A stretch of 60,000 nt of DNA from Tubulanus polymorphus (lineage: Eukaryota; Nemertea; Palaeonemertea; Tubulaniformes; Tubulanidae). This document shows positions 38,324-51,945 of this stretch, in pieces; the first letter of the stretch is position 1, and each line of letters opens with the position of its first letter. The stretch spans positions 1,120,501-1,180,500 of the forward strand of contig NC_134032.1 of the NCBI RefSeq assembly GCF_964204645.1. The letters run 5' to 3'. The notes under the pieces were generated by a model. It did no database searches. It was given only the letters and a program-made list of their open reading frames with translations, and was not told where the DNA came from. A program made the position numbers and the translations under genes.

Positions 38324-40172
38324 CCGGTTTTGTCGGCACAGTATCAAGAATATAAAATTTTTCTAAATCTTTTTGATTTAACTCCTCTTCGAAGCAAATC
38401 AAAGAAAATTACGCCAAACATCGCGAATGTTAATCCTGTATCTTGATGCAGGCTCGTCAAAAAAAATCAGGATTCGGGAGTTCCAGTCCAAAAAGGATTA
38501 TTTCTACTAGAAATATGGATAAATATGATGAAACTGTATCTTCTGGCCAAGTGTGGCCCTAAGGAGGTTAAAAAATGAACTTATTTGAATATATCCCAAG
38601 TACATTCGGTTTAATTCGAAACTACATTATTGTTGGAATATTCATGAAATAATCGACACGCATCTTGCGGCAGAGCTGGTATTACACGTTCTAGCTATCG
38701 TCGTCAAAATGAAATATAGCCGCCGCGTTAACATAAAAACCACCACACGATTTGTATCGATTTGCGTTTGAACGGAACGAACTGCGAGCATTACCGCTCA
38801 TGATAAACATGACAAACTTCAACAACGGATTAGCTCCAACCCGCGGCAGTTGTCTTAATCTCGGCTTGGATAAAACTTGTATTAACGCTTCTTGTTTCCC
38901 TATAAAGCGAACCAATCTAGAAATAATTTGTAAATTACATTATAGCATGTAATCTTTATAGAATCTTAGAAATGAAATTCGATACACCCTTGTTGAGATC
39001 GAACTCAAACCGAGGGCGGATCTAGGGGGGACCAGAGAGACAGTCCCCCCTAAATCGTTTTTTATTTTTCATTTCATAAAGAAATATGATTTATTCCCTC
39101 ATGACAGCTATCATATCAGAGCCTTAGAGAGCTATGGGGTGCCCTTCATGATTGCTTTTTTGCTCTTCAGTACCCTGGTCCCCGCCTTCCAAAAATCCGC
39201 CCTTGCAACCCCCCTAATTTGCAGTACTTTCCTTTCTAAGATTCTCATATGCCCTGCCTCGCGCCCTGCAAATACTTTTGCCCCGCCAACAATAACCACA
39301 TTTTATGCTTCTTGAAACGATATTGCATTCGGTCATTTTTCTGACCCCTGAACAATAAATTCAATCTCATCTGCTCTTCTCGCGTTGTCGCTTGTATTCC
39401 AACGGCTGCATGTTTTAATTAAACGATATTCTGATACGCATCCCCGAAACCAGTCTCTTTAAACAGGGCACCAGTCTCTCTATATTGTGTTCTAATGACG
39501 ACGACGCAGTTTGTTAATTCAACGTTGTTAAAGCCTACTCGTCGCCACATTCAGTCGCTGTCTCTCTCACGCTCTAAATGCTAACTTATCAATCATGCTC
39601 AATATTTCATTATGGCCGCTATGGCAGCAGTGTTTATTTAGTTTAACACCCTCTACGTGCGTCGCTCGGCGCGCACGAATCAATATTGCGAAAATACTTT
39701 TTTTACACAATGGTTATCGATAACGTCTTATTACGAAGTTATTCCGCTCTTGACATACTCAAGAGAGAGACTAATCATCATTGTTACCGTATTCCAATAT
39801 GGCTGGCATGGCAACTACACAAACGACACCGTTTACATTAATGGCAGATATAGATTTTACTCTTTTATATGGCGTGTTGTTTTTTCTGCCCGTTCCATTT
39901 ACTGTTTGTCTACTTATGAATCAGCGTCGTCCGTCGTCGGCTTAGAGCGTTGTTTTCATTATGGATGAAGGATTATCCAACCGATCTCTCAGGGTTGGCA
40001 TCTATACGGGACTCTTGGGAACGGGAAAGTCTCTCCGACTTGGTGTATATGTGACGATCTTTCAGTCGGAATATGTCAAGCTTCAAGGTCACTAGATAAA
40101 CACCATTCTGAGGTGCATTGAAGATATTTCTATCACTGTTCAAGTTGTTTAGTTTTTATCGCCGTTCCTGGA
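38324..40172. other. Intron-like sequence, no gene recognised
   Basis: About 1.8 kb. The open frame at 39657-39968 (+) has no recognisable domain. A short stem (GATCTAGGGGGGACCAGAGA with AGTCCCCCCTAAATC) lies near 39009-39055. Confidence 0.35.
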
Positions 40173-40310
40173 GGGCCAGTTCCATAGTCAAGACTTTAGA
40201 CCAAAAGTGGTCTTAAATCTAAAGATCGGTCTTAAGTTGTTAGATTGGCTATAGAACTTAGTTGGTCTCAGAACGGTCTTACGTGTAAGCCTTGACTATT
40301 GGACCGGCCA
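40173..40310. mobile_element. Palindromic element, family A, diverged copy 4
   Basis: GGGCCAGTTCCATAGTCAAG at left and inverted CTTGACTATTGGACCGGCCA at right. The interior AAAAGTGGTCTTAAATCTAA and GTTGTTAGATTGGCTATAGA is as in the other family A copies. Confidence 0.8.
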
Positions 40311-40569
40311 ATCTAGAATTATGAATCTATACAAAGATATAATAATTAGCAATCTTCTAACGAAAGGTCTTTTGGAGTCATGATGGGATTTTACAGAATT
40401 TAGCAGTTAGCTGCAGCTCTGAGACGAAATCCTTAGTTCATTTCAAATACGATTGAATCAGATTTAACCGATACCTTTTATGATAACACTTGCTCCACCC
40501 TTTTGTTCAAATTATCGAAATTCGTGTACTAGGAGTGAAACTGCTAATTTTGTTGTCTGTCCGTCTGTT

Positions 40570-40645
40570 TTATCTTTATTGCGCTTATCCCTTGAACGTA
40601 GATCTTTGCATTACGGGTCAATAAAGTTCGATTTGATTTGATTTG
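40570..40645 (+). mobile_element. Retroelement 3' end with (ATTTG)n tail
   Basis: TTGCATTACGGGTCAATAAAG, then TTCGATTTGATTTGATTTG. Confidence 0.45.
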
Positions 40646-41396
40646 TCAGTATATACATGTATGGCGCGTTGCTGCAGTAACATGATGAGACACAGCCCCC
40701 CTCCCCTCCCCCAGACTCATGAATCATTGTAACGTCTCGGCAATTCGTAAATATAGAATTTCGATGACCTTTCGCTGTTTTCAACTTGTGATCGCCATGT
40801 ATGCAGTTCCGCCGTACTTACAGGGGGTGCTATGCGTAGGGGTCGGGGGTACACTCGATAATGAGTCAGCTTCTTAGAAATTCAATAATATCGGTCTTAT
40901 AACCGCAACCACCGAGATACCACCACCACCACCACGCGCGGAATTGTGCGTGTGAATCCGCTGTGGAGATATTTCTAAGAAATTATTTTATTCGAACGAA
41001 CCTGATGGATATAGATAGGAAGATGGTTCTATCGGTGAGTGAACGCGCGTGTTTGCGGATCGAGTGGTCTGGACCGCGGTGAATGAATATGGTTAAGCGG
41101 GGGAGCGATGGGAGGCGAAAAGGTAGGAGTGCAGTTCACTGCGGATAAAAACATTGTTGCGTACAAATTCAACTAGCTATGCTTACTTGAACGATAGAAC
41201 TTATTTGCATTGCAAATGAACTTATTTTTGGCTACGGTCTAACCGACGGGTTATCGGTCCTTCGTTGATATACTCTTTCTTGAATATTCTGTTTTGTAAA
41301 TCCCTGCGAAATAAGTTAAACGTAATGATACAGATGATAGTATTTATTCAATCTCCACGTAATTATTAAGTTTTCTATGTTCTAAGTTTTCCGTAT

Positions 41397-41645
41397 TGTA
41401 ATTATATTAAAAGCAATATTGTCTTTATCTTTTAATCCTAACGTTTCACTTCACTCGGCGCTGGTCATTTGGACTTAGTTCTACTAACGTCTGGCCATTG
41501 TCTAGTGGAGCAATATAAATTCACGTCCCTTTATCCCTCTCTCTCTCTCTTTCTCATTGGCTGTCGTCTCGACAATAAAGCGAGCTTTTAATCATTTCAA
41601 TATCGTTTGTGTTTGGTGACTATTCTGAGCTAGTTCCAGGTATCA
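41397..41645 (+). mobile_element. Solo-LTR-like repeat, copy 1
   Basis: Begins TGTAATTATATTAAAAGC and ends CTAGTTCCAGGTATCA, so it has TG...CA termini, with AATAAAG near 41574 as a possible polyadenylation signal. The same sequence lies inverted at 49019-49266. No target duplication and no retroviral coding region is seen, so the LTR label is tentative. Confidence 0.5.
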
Positions 41646-41704
41646 GAAAGAAAAGATAATGTTAACAAAAATATGAATTACGCGTTATTGAGATATAGAG
41701 AAAG

Positions 41705-41992
41705 GCAATAAGATAAAATCCCACTATTTACAGATTAAAAGAATTTAAAAACCAGAATTTATTTATTCAATCTAAATTATATAAAAGACACGACGTTTTT
41801 AGTCTATTTCTGTTTTTAGTCTATTTCTCACACCTGACGATGATCTCTAGGGTGAGATCGAAACGTCGTGTCTTTTAAATATTTTAGATTTAATAAATAA
41901 ATTCTGGTTTTTGAATTCTTTTAATCTGTTAAAAGTGGGATTTCATCTTATTATCCGTTCACCACGTTTGAGTGTGGTTATCGTTCTACTAT
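41705..41992 (+). mobile_element. Long palindromic element with hammerhead-like centre, copy 2
   Basis: Same arms (ATAAAATCCCACTATTTAC and its inverse) and the same 3' extension (CCGTTCACCACGTTTGAGTG) as 2460-2720. The spacer includes a local duplication of TTTTTAGTCTATTTCT. The left arm includes the complement of the AAACGTCGTGTC segment. Confidence 0.75.
41830..41872 (+). ncRNA. Hammerhead-like ribozyme core, family 1 (best copy)
   Basis: ACAC (stem I) at 41830-41833, CTGACGA 41834-41840, T, stem II GATCTC 41842-41847, loop TAGGGT, GAGATC 41854-41859, GAAAC 41860-41864, GTC 41865-41867, then GTGT 41868-41871 pairing with ACAC. All catalytic-core bases of the hammerhead consensus (CUGANGA, GAAA, GUC) are present. 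The extra T and the ACGT helix III are as in the family at 1407. Self-cleavage is predicted, not shown. Confidence 0.55.
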
Positions 41993-42705
41993 AGAGAAAA
42001 GCGGTCGGAACGAAAAATGAACTCCGCGGCGCCGAGTTGGTCTGAGTAAGTAAGGCAAGCCGGAATTGGAGTGAAATGTGAGATATGCGTACCTCTAATA
42101 CGAAGCCTAACATAAAGAAAAAAACCAATTATAGGTGACACAAAAAATATCAAATAACCATGGCGACGTATCTTGCGTATTGTTGCGTCACGAGTGGAAT
42201 ATTGTAAGCGAACGGTTGACCATTCCGTCTAACATTATTCGATCAGAATTAAGTGATATCTCCTCAAAATCTAATGAACATGTTCGACCGTAACTCGTGA
42301 AGTACGTGGTTCATGTACCGCAGACCCTCAATTGTGGTTTCGCTATTAATCAAAGATTTTTTCAGTCAAAGAATCGAAAATGCAGCCTACAAAATGTTTT
42401 TTCGGTCGCTTGAGTTCAGCGTTTATCGGTAACCCTGAACAATCGCACCGGTGCGGAGGTGCTTACTGTTGGACGAGTTGAAAGTATGGCCTTGCCCTTT
42501 GATTTGTTTGGTCTGTCCTCCTCATTATGGCCTTTCACCTTATCCAATTACTATCTCTTTCAATAAGTAATTTGCATATTCCATCTTCGTATGAAAATAG
42601 TTTATGAATCATTCAATCAGAAATCGGTCAAGGTCGAAATGTGGAGGCCAGGCCCAAAACATGACAGGAGAGGAGGCCAACTGAAAGGCCATCTTGCGCA
42701 CTCAC

Positions 42706-42986
42706 CCCTTAGCTGTTGAAGTTTTCGCTCATCTATTATTCCAACAGGCATTTGTTGTTTGGATCTATTTAGCATGTCGATAACCAGCGTTATTAGGGAA
42801 GTTAACCAATATAATGAATTGCGCAACAATAATAGAGGGCAGCACTGTCTGGCGACGCGAGAATTTTTACAATTCGATAATTCATTTGATATTTCATCTC
42901 GGATAATTTGCAGCGCTGTTTCTCGTGTCGAGATACTATTTGTATCCGCAGCGTCAAAGCCAAACCCCTCGGGGCTTCTTGTTTGA
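42706..42986 (-). CDS. Candidate internal exon, unknown protein
   Basis: A stop-free stretch on the - strand is framed by a plausible acceptor (pyrimidine-rich ATTTTTATGCTTTTCTAAG ending at 42987) and a consensus donor, GTGAGT, beginning at 42705. The 281-nt exon encodes about 93 residues with a helical, Leu-rich middle (ALQIIRDEISNEL, then SLYWLTSLITLVIDML) and a C-terminal KQQMPVGIIDERKLQQL. I do not recognise a family. It is on the strand opposite to the TASK exons, so it would be a gene nested in the putative intron or an exon of an unrelated neighbour. The open frame extends past both splice sites (42617-43069), so chance is not excluded. Confidence 0.3.
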
Positions 42987-43133
42987 CTTAGAAAAGCATA
43001 AAAATAGCATGAGGAATAAGCATAAAATACCTGCACGGCGCACACAAACCGTGGGGGTGAAAGGCGCACACCCGAACATTTATACCCGATCCATGAAACA
43101 GGCTCCGGTTAATTACAATATACTAACCCAGTG

Positions 43134-43385
43134 ATTAGATATGAGCAGAAAGAAAAATTAACAAAAACACTTTGAATAAAAAAAAGATTTAAAAAAAAGA
43201 AATAATAAAAAATAGTAAGATATGACAACAAAAACAGATCAACAAAAACATTATAAATAAAGAAAACAGTTTAAAAAAGAAATAATAAAAATGATTAGAT
43301 ATGACAACGCAAACAAACAAAAACATAATAAATTTTTGAAAAATTTTAAAAAAAGTTTGAAAAATAAAAAATAAAAAGGAAATAA
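43134..43385. repeat. A-rich degenerate tandem repeat, unit about 85 bp
   Basis: GATATGACAACAAAAACA-type starts and AAGAAATAATAAAAA recur about three times. Low complexity. Confidence 0.65.
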
Positions 43386-43914
43386 TAATAATGAAATTGT
43401 TTTATATCCTATTTGGAAAGAGTAGTTGAACTGAAAATTAAATGAGACAATAATGACTTAAAGAACTTTCCCTCTCTGTCGTAAGGTGTTTTTACACTTA
43501 AAACACGGAGCTTTATGTAATTTTATTTTTAAACGGCAATTTTTCGCTACAATCAAGACATGTAATAATAATATTTTCAGTCCCCCGCCACCTGACTCCA
43601 GTGGGTGCGATGCAGATGTAATGGAGCTTTCCATTTGAAAAAAGTAAGATATAAAAAAAAAACAGTCTTTAGATATGCGATAAACAACTTCAGCATGACT
43701 GTCGTTATTTCTGTTTTAACAAGCGGGGTGTAAAACGCTCACGTCCGGCGAGTGAATCGTCGATATTTACAGCTGCCACGCCCGACATCGGTTCGCGAGC
43801 GAACTAAACTCACTCGATTTTTTGCCGCGTTACGGATCAATTCGATTCCGTTTCGGTGAATTATTTTTCGGGTGTGTTTTATTATTCAGGAAAATAGTTG
43901 ATTCGTCTTGTTTA

Positions 43915-44050
43915 GAAACTGTGACTTACAGGTAGCGCGCTAGAACTGTGACTTACAGGTAGCGCGCTAGAAACTGTGACTTACAGGTAGCGCGCTAGAA
44001 ACTGTGACTTACAGGTAGCGCGCTAGAACTGTGACTTACAGGTAGCGCGC
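43915..44050 (+). repeat. Minisatellite, 27-28 bp unit, five copies
   Basis: GAACTGTGACTTACAGGTAG plus CGCGCTA, units differing by one A. Each contains a CAG/GTAG junction but lacks a pyrimidine tract, so it is not called a splice site. Confidence 0.95.
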
Positions 44051-44944
44051 ACCGGGTCTCTATCGGTTATAGTTTGAATTGTTTATCCAGGCACCAACCC
44101 ACCCACTGGCGCGAGATGAATACTTATTGAAAATTTACCATTCCTAACGACGAAACCATCGAATACAATCTGGCGGTAGAGTGGAGACGGGAGTTGAGAG
44201 GAGAATGATAACGGAACGCCGGATTGGCAGCGTTTGCCTCGTAACAACGTCACGTGTCCGACTCCTAAACCCCTTAATGATCGCACCATCTGTGTCATTG
44301 AAACATCGACCTTGAGATTACCGACGTCTTAATAATGATGGGTGCAGGGTCCAGTCGGCGGCGACGCTACAGTCAAGCCTAATCCATTCAACTGCATTAC
44401 AATCATTCACGCGCAGTAACTGAGCTGTGAGCAAGGTTGTCATTAGCAACTAATCATAACTAGGTCCTGCTACTACTGCGCAGTCGGAATATCGTGTCGC
44501 GTAAAATCGAGTTTAACCGCGTGTCGAATTCGTTTAGAATCCATGGCCATTTTGTTTAATTGCGATGCTCATTCAGTTCGGAATTCTATAATTGATACGC
44601 TTCTGGAATCCCCAGTAGCAGGAAATCTTGCCTATTTTTGCCTATTTTGCCTAAATTTGCCTGTTTTAGGCAAATCTAGGCATATTTTGGCAAAAGAAAT
44701 ATTGGAACCCTATTTTTTTTTAAACATTATAATTATGTTACGCAGAATCAAGTGACATTTCGCTTTTAACAAAGAAATCTAACGAGACTTTTTAATTTTA
44801 CATGTTGACCTACTCTATAACCGATCTAGACTCGGTCACAACCGCGCTCGCGCCATTCGTCAACAACGGATTAGTTTTCCCGGAGTAAACGATAGCAAAA
44901 TGGCGAAAGTAATCCGATATGTCGGTTACTGAAATACGTGAATT
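44051..44944. other. Intron-like sequence, no gene seen
   Basis: A cluster of TTGCCTA and inverted TAGGCAAA motifs at 44617-44690 could fold back. No coding sequence is recognised. Confidence 0.4.
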
Positions 44945-44949
44945 ACAAT

Positions 44950-45270
44950 AATTTTTGACGCCGTAAAAACCATTACGATAATGTTTACATACATTGATAC
45001 CCAGTATACGTTAGGGGTACTGTGTGAGTCGATGCGCGCTACGTCATCAATAGTGACGTTTCAAAATAACAATTACAATTGTGAATTTTGACATTTATTT
45101 TGTAACTTAATATATTTCCTAACTTATTTTTGATAAATTTTGATAATTATTCTGGAGAGGATGTGTGCTACGTCATCAATATATCCGTTAGACTGGTAAA
45201 TGTGTTAGACTGGTTGACTGGTTAGACGATATATGTGTTAGACAGGTTGCCGGTCAATTCGATTCAATTA
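44950..45270 (+). repeat. Interspersed repeat family R2, copy 2
   Basis: Direct-orientation relative of 36353-36655, with an extra duplicated GTTAGACTGGT segment before GGTTGCCGGTCAATTCGATTC. Confidence 0.8.
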
Positions 45271-45271
45271 T

Positions 45272-45273
<2 letters not shown>

Positions 45274-45327
<54 letters not shown>
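45274..45327. repeat. (TA)n microsatellite
   Basis: About 27 dinucleotide units at the 3' end of repeat R2. Confidence 0.97.
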
Positions 45328-46548
<1,221 letters not shown>

Positions 46549-47023
46549 GCAATCTTCTTTCGAACTATTATGTTCACCATCCATCTGTCTTCAAATTTAT
46601 TAACTTATTAACTAGGCAAGTGTTTATATCAATTATTTAAAAGAAGAAAATAATTGCTACTCAGGGACCATAATCTCTAAATCGCATAAACCGTCGTATG
46701 TATCATCATCTTTTATTTATTGCGCGTTTAAGGAACCAATCTGTTCGTCAGTTTCGGTGGAGACAAAAAGCACTATCCACAAAAACTGATTGTTCTCATC
46801 CTCTCTCCGCTCCTCCTTCCCTCCACGTTTTCATCCTTCCCTGTCTTTCTCATCTCAAATCCTCCCGTTCATGCGGCCCCTTATCCTTTCCAATCTCTCT
46901 TTTTCCCTCTAAGATGTTCGTAGATATTGACTTGGTCGATGATTAACCGGATAGTAAGAAGCCGGTTTACCTTTAAGAGTAAATTCAATGAATTCCGTTA
47001 TCGATCGGACCGTTCTACCGCAA

Positions 47024-47115
47024 GGCTAGATCCAATCCATCAGAGCTCGCGATAATTCCATCAAAGTGCTCACTGCAATGATCCGGTTCGAATCCCGCAT
47101 TTTATCCGCGTCGTG
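47024..47115 (+). mobile_element. Weak tRNA-like SINE fragment
   Basis: A B-box-like CCGGTTCGAATCCCGC at about 47085, with a loosely A-box-like upstream segment. No closed cloverleaf could be drawn by eye. Confidence 0.3.
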
Positions 47116-47445
47116 TCGTTCGGCTTATCCGTGTATTAACGCCTTTGCCGAATCTATATATATATATATGGATGGTCGTTTTATGTGGGCTAGAATGAAA
47201 CTACAGATTAATCCTAAATGAATCTCCCGATATCTCGATCAAGGTCAAGTTCGTGAATGTCAGTGTCATTGTGATTTTCGCAAGGTCATGGAGCTATGTA
47301 AGGAATGAGATCATTTGAAATTAGTCTTAGTTTCTGTCGCTATTTCTTGATATTTTTTCACGAACTTGTCTCACATCAATAGAGAGTTTCGGCGTCGCGT
47401 TTTCTGACTACGTGAACGACTAAATCCCCACGTTCATGGGAAGTG

Positions 47446-47830
47446 CGGCACTCAAAACTGTAACGTCACGTCAAAAAGGCCATACGTCACATTTCGCGTA
47501 CTCATAGAGCACGGTGCCGAAACTCTTTACCGCAAGCTTCACGGGTAGCTAGTAGTCTTTTGAGTACTTTAAACGATTCATCGATTTGAAGTATATGTGG
47601 TACAATGTGTAAATAATGGTGTATTTACTTTTAGCAAAATACGTCGGGAAGTACTACGCACAAAACCGTGACGTCACGTCAAGAAGGCCATACGTCATGG
47701 TGCCGAAATTTCACGGGTAGCTAGTAGTCTTCCGCGTACTTTAAATGAATCTTCGATTTGAAATATACGTGGTACAAGAATAGATGTGTAGATAATGGTG
47801 TGTTTAGTTAATAGCAAAATACGTCTCTAG
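47446..47830 (+). repeat. Tandem duplication, unit about 180-205 bp
   Basis: CGTCACGTCAAAAAGGCCATACG, TTCACGGGTAGCTAGTAGTC and TTAGCAAAATACGTC recur in order in both copies; the second starts near 47668 and has a deletion. Confidence 0.85.
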
Positions 47831-48350
47831 GAATCGATTCTTTCTTCTAATCGAACTGTCAAAATAATATCATCAGGGAAAGAGTTGACAATATCGTTCC
47901 GTATTCTATGTTATATCGAACAGGAATTATCTCCATGCGTTGGTTGATTAATTAAATAGTCTATATTTTTGCGAGATGCAATGATATAAAGATGTTGTCG
48001 TTTGAATCCCTCATCGCTAATGAATGAACAACAAGAGCTCTTCTGGCTTTGCGTTTGTTGTGATAGCAACTTTAAAGCACGGTTGGCTTCAAACGGTTCA
48101 GACAGCGGCAAGTTACGACAGAACGTCGTTTCTGTGGCGGTTTGTTCCCGCCGCGTCGCGATGTCGCTGTCTTCGAGCTGACTCTTTAGGGAGTCCTTGA
48201 ATCGGAAGCATCGGCGACCCGCGTTGCGGTGACCTTCGCGGTTGACTGTACATTGCGGATGCAGGGGTTATCCATCCGCGTACTAGATGGCCAGACCAAC
48301 GGAGCTGACATTTCGTGATAATGATACCGTTAACAAAGAAATACAATGTT

Positions 48351-48480
48351 CAGTTGCTGAAAAGTTGGTTAAAGATAGCCGGTGGATAAAAACCGTAGTA
48401 ACGATGAAATTTTAATTGTCACTATCTCAACTATATCCACTGGTTAACTCTAAACCAGCTTTTGAGCAACTGGCCCCAGG
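48351..48480. mobile_element. Palindromic element, family E
   Basis: CAGTTGCTGAAAAGTTGGTT at left and inverted AACCAGCTTTTGAGCAACTG at right, the latter ending GGCCCCAGG. The interior has CCGGTGGATA and TATCCACTGG. Confidence 0.75.
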
Positions 48481-48880
48481 TTCCAAGTGTCTGGACCCTC
48501 AAGAGTTTATGTGTTTGAATCCTGGTTGTAACAGCTAGTCCGCGTTCGCGCACTGGTATATCTCATTAATCCAGGGTTCGTGAATGTTGGCTGTTGCAGC
48601 CAGTTAACTCTCATCAATTCAGGGTTGTCAGGTTCTATCGCTGGTGCTAGCAGTCAGTCAGTATGTGGTACGCGTTTGAATCATGGCGGTGTAGCAGTCA
48701 GTCATCCGTCTTTCACAAACCGGCCTCACGTCTATCCAGGGTTCATAGGTTTGAACCCGAGTGATTGTAATCAATCAGTCTTTCGCTCGGGTCCCACGTC
48801 AACTGTTGACTACTGGTGGCCAGTCCAGGCCTTTCACGTGATAGCCTCATCAATCCATGTGCCACGTTTTTGTGATAGGC
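48481..48880 (+). repeat. Degenerate array of tRNA-like monomers
   Basis: Several B-box-like fragments (GTGTTTGAATCCTGG, GCGTTTGAATCATGG, AGGTTTGAACCCGAG), each preceded by an ATCCAGGGTTC-like segment, spaced about 60-130 bp and linked by AGCAGTCAGTCA. Looks like an old tandem or nested SINE array. Confidence 0.4.
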
Positions 48881-49018
48881 TATAGTCAGTTTACCTCTGG
48901 TCAATCAATAATTCATCAATGGTCGACGGGATTGGCGGCGGTGGTGAAGTCGGCCTTGCACGGCTATTGATCATCTCAATTTAGGATTCTGAAATTAGTG
49001 AGTTTGAGGCCTCGTTGC

Positions 49019-49266
49019 TGATACCTGGAACTAGCTCAGAATAGTCACCAAACACAAAATATATTCAAATAATTAAAAGCCTGCTTTATTGTCGATACGA
49101 GAGCCAGAGAGGAAAAAGAGTGAGGGATAGAGTGACATGAATTAATATTGCTCCACTAGACAATGGCCAGATGTCAGTAGAACAAAGTCCATTGACCAGC
49201 GCCGAGTGAAGTGTATACGGTCGGGATTGAAATGATAAGGATAAAATTGGTTTTAAAAGAATTACA
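49019..49266 (-). mobile_element. Solo-LTR-like repeat, copy 2 (opposite strand)
   Basis: The inverse of 41397-41645 over its whole length, with TG...CA termini on the - strand and conserved CACTTCACTCGGCGCTGG, CTAGTGGAGCAATAT and GGTGACTATTCTGAGCTAG. Confidence 0.5.
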
Positions 49267-50397
49267 ATATGTATTACATGATATATTTTAAATAATATGA
49301 TGTATAATGACGTCGTCTGTATCATTGCGCAGATGATAATGAGCTAAAGCCTAATATGGGTTGGAAACAACTAGTAGATTTACCAAGCGAAGCGAAGTGC
49401 TCAAAATCCATCTACTTATAAAATGTGTTCGTATTCGCGTCACAAAGGTTATCTTTAAAGTTTAGCGTTGGGTTCAGTAGAATGAGTGATTTTAGAGAAT
49501 GACGACATTTGGAGTAAACAATCTCGTTAATTGAAACTGATTCGTCGCTTTCATAAATTAGAAAAATAATTTCGCTGTACTTCAGAATCTTCTTCCGTTT
49601 TAGTGTTACTGCATCTTATCATCGAGTATTTACATGGAGATCCGCCGCGAGTAGTACTGGGTAAATCGATCGTTAATCTACCCCTGGTAGGCGAGGACAG
49701 TCGCGCAGACTGATCGTCACTATACCAGATGATTGATGCTATATTTAGAACACGATCGATAACGAGGCCTGTTCGCTCTCGTCGTCGGTTCGCGTTCGGA
49801 TTTGTATCGCGGATAAATAATACCTAAACGGCTAATATCGATCGACGAATCGACGATCACTCGGCTCTATCGACGCGCTGTATGGCTGAGGACCCCGGAA
49901 CACTTTCCTGCCAGATGGCGTATCTGTTGACAGTGAGGCAAACCACAAATCAAGATCCACTACTTCTTATATATGACATTTTTGGTATAAATGTATCAAT
50001 TACTTTATTAAGGAATTAATGGTTAGATCTTATTCGAATCTGTATAGAACTCCTGCATCGGTACACGGCTCTCTGTAAGCGCACCTCGCTTGCCAGCGGC
50101 GTTGGAGCCCTCTTTGAACGCGTCGCGCACTCTGCGCGCGCACGTTGCCTAATAAACGATGATTGTTGCTTGCAGTTGTTATGAAACGTTTCGCCGATGA
50201 AACTCGACGGGATGCTTTCTTAGAAATCTGCTTCTGCCAACAGCTAACTTTCGATCACAATCATGCTGAGGTTTTGATCGTGACCTTGAATCGGTTTAAA
50301 CGGCACCTTATATATAGATTTTGAATGTAGATCTACTACAGTTTGTTACTTAAAAATCAACTTTTAGAATCAAAGGTTTTTCACATTGATATTGTCA
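49267..50397. other. Intron-like sequence, no gene seen
   Basis: No supported feature in about 1.1 kb. Confidence 0.4.
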
Positions 50398-51014
50398 TCT
50401 CCCTCTCCTGGCTCTCCCACTCCCTCCCCTGGCTCTCCCTCTTCCTCACCCTCTCCCTCTTCCTCTCCTGGCTTTCCCTCTCCATCTCCTGGCTCTCCCT
50501 CTCCTGGCTCTCCCTCTCCCTCTTCCTCTCCCTCTCCCTCTTCCTCTCCTGGCTTTCCCTCTCCATCTCCTGGCTCTCCCTCTCCCTCTCCTGGCTCTCC
50601 CTCTCCCTCTCCCCTCCCTCTCCTGGCTCTCCCCCTCCCTCTCCTGGCTCTCCCTCTCCTGGCTCTCCCTCTCCCTCTCCTGGCTCTCCCCCTCCCTCTC
50701 CTGGCTCTCCCTCTCCTGGCTCTCCCTCTCCCTCTCCTGGCTCTCCCTCTCCTTGCTCTCCCTCTCCCCTCCCTCTCCTGACTCTCCCCCTCCCTCTCCT
50801 GGCTCTCCCTCTCCTGGCTCTCCCTCTCCCTCTCCCTCTTCCTCTCCTGGCTCTCCCTCTCCCTCTCCTGGCTCTCCCTCTCCTTGCTCTCCCTCTCCCC
50901 TCCCTCTCCTGACTCTCCCTCTCCCTCTCCTTGCTCTCCCTCTCCCCTCCCTCTCCTGACTCTCCCCCTCCGTCTCCTGGCTCTCCCTCCCTCTCCGTCT
51001 CCTGGCTCTCCCTG
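50398..51014. repeat. Pyrimidine-rich minisatellite (CTCCCTCTCCTGGCT-type units)
   Basis: About 600 bp of CTCCCTCTCC and TCCTGGCTCTCCC units, 12-30 bp periods. Open frames on both strands are repeat artefacts. Confidence 0.95.
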
Positions 51015-51589
51015 CCCGTAAAACATATTTGTGCGGCTTTCATTAAGTTATTATCGGGCTATTTTGTCTAACGCAACGTTTATTTTATTTGACGTAATAT
51101 CTTTGACGTTACGCCGCGTTCTCATTGTCAGTTACGTCACACGGAGACAATAGCGGAGCGTTATGAGCGACGAGACCAGCTCGACGTGAGAGAGAAATGA
51201 TATAATTTAATAACGGCAAGGCGCTCAGGACGTCACCTATACCAACAATACAGATCAGCGTTTTTACGGTTATTAGTTTTCGATAACGACAACCTATTCT
51301 CGTAAACACTACAAACACGGATCGCCGTGTCTAAAATTAGAAGCGAAATTGCTTAAAATCGTCGCCTTTAATAGTAACATATCACCGGAAATTATATTCA
51401 AATTTGTCGTTGTTATTTTTACGACCATTTAAACATGGTTATTTGATTTCGTATGATTCGAAAAACAGTCGTTATTCATCGTTGAGAGTTGAGTGATGTC
51501 TGGGCGAGACTCATCGATATCTGGTCGTGGTTCCCACGCTAGTTTGTGGTACTGAGGATCTGGCAACTGGCGCCCATAGTGTGCCCTAG
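51015..51589. other. No gene seen
   Basis: No supported coding region or repeat. Confidence 0.4.
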
Positions 51590-51945
51590 GACTTGTGTCC
51601 TCATGGAAGTGTCCAGGCACTGAAATAAAGATGGGTCAGATTCTGGTGTGCTTCAAGGTATATAGGTCGAGAGACTGGTATACACAGGAATTGGTCCAAG
51701 GACTGGTATCTGTAGAAGTAGGTTTAGGGACTTGTCAACAATAGAAATAGGTTTGGGGTTTGGTGTCCATAGAATGAGATTCAGGAATAAGTGCGCATTA
51801 GGTTCTTAGGCCGATTTGTTCATGGACATAGAAATAGGTCCCGGGACTGGTGTGCATTGTAGGTCCCTGCACTGGGTGTCCATTGAAGTAGGTCCAGGCA
51901 TAAGTGTCTACAAAAGTTGGTGCCGTACGAACTGGGTCGTCACTC
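51590..51945 (+). repeat. Degenerate minisatellite, about 40-bp units
   Basis: Recurring GGTCCAGGGACTGGTGTCCAT-like words, each followed by AGAAATAGGT or a variant, strongly diverged. Confidence 0.5.

Noticed and set aside
39657-39968. 103-codon + strand frame with aromatic-rich sequence
   Set aside because: No recognisable family; plausible chance opening.
43915-44050. Five CAG/GTAG junctions as recursive splice sites
   Set aside because: They are part of a 27-28 bp minisatellite and lack a pyrimidine tract.
50343-51043. Pro/Ser-rich (+) and Arg/Gly/Glu-rich (-) frames of about 200 codons
   Set aside because: Artefacts of the pyrimidine-rich minisatellite, without splice or start context.
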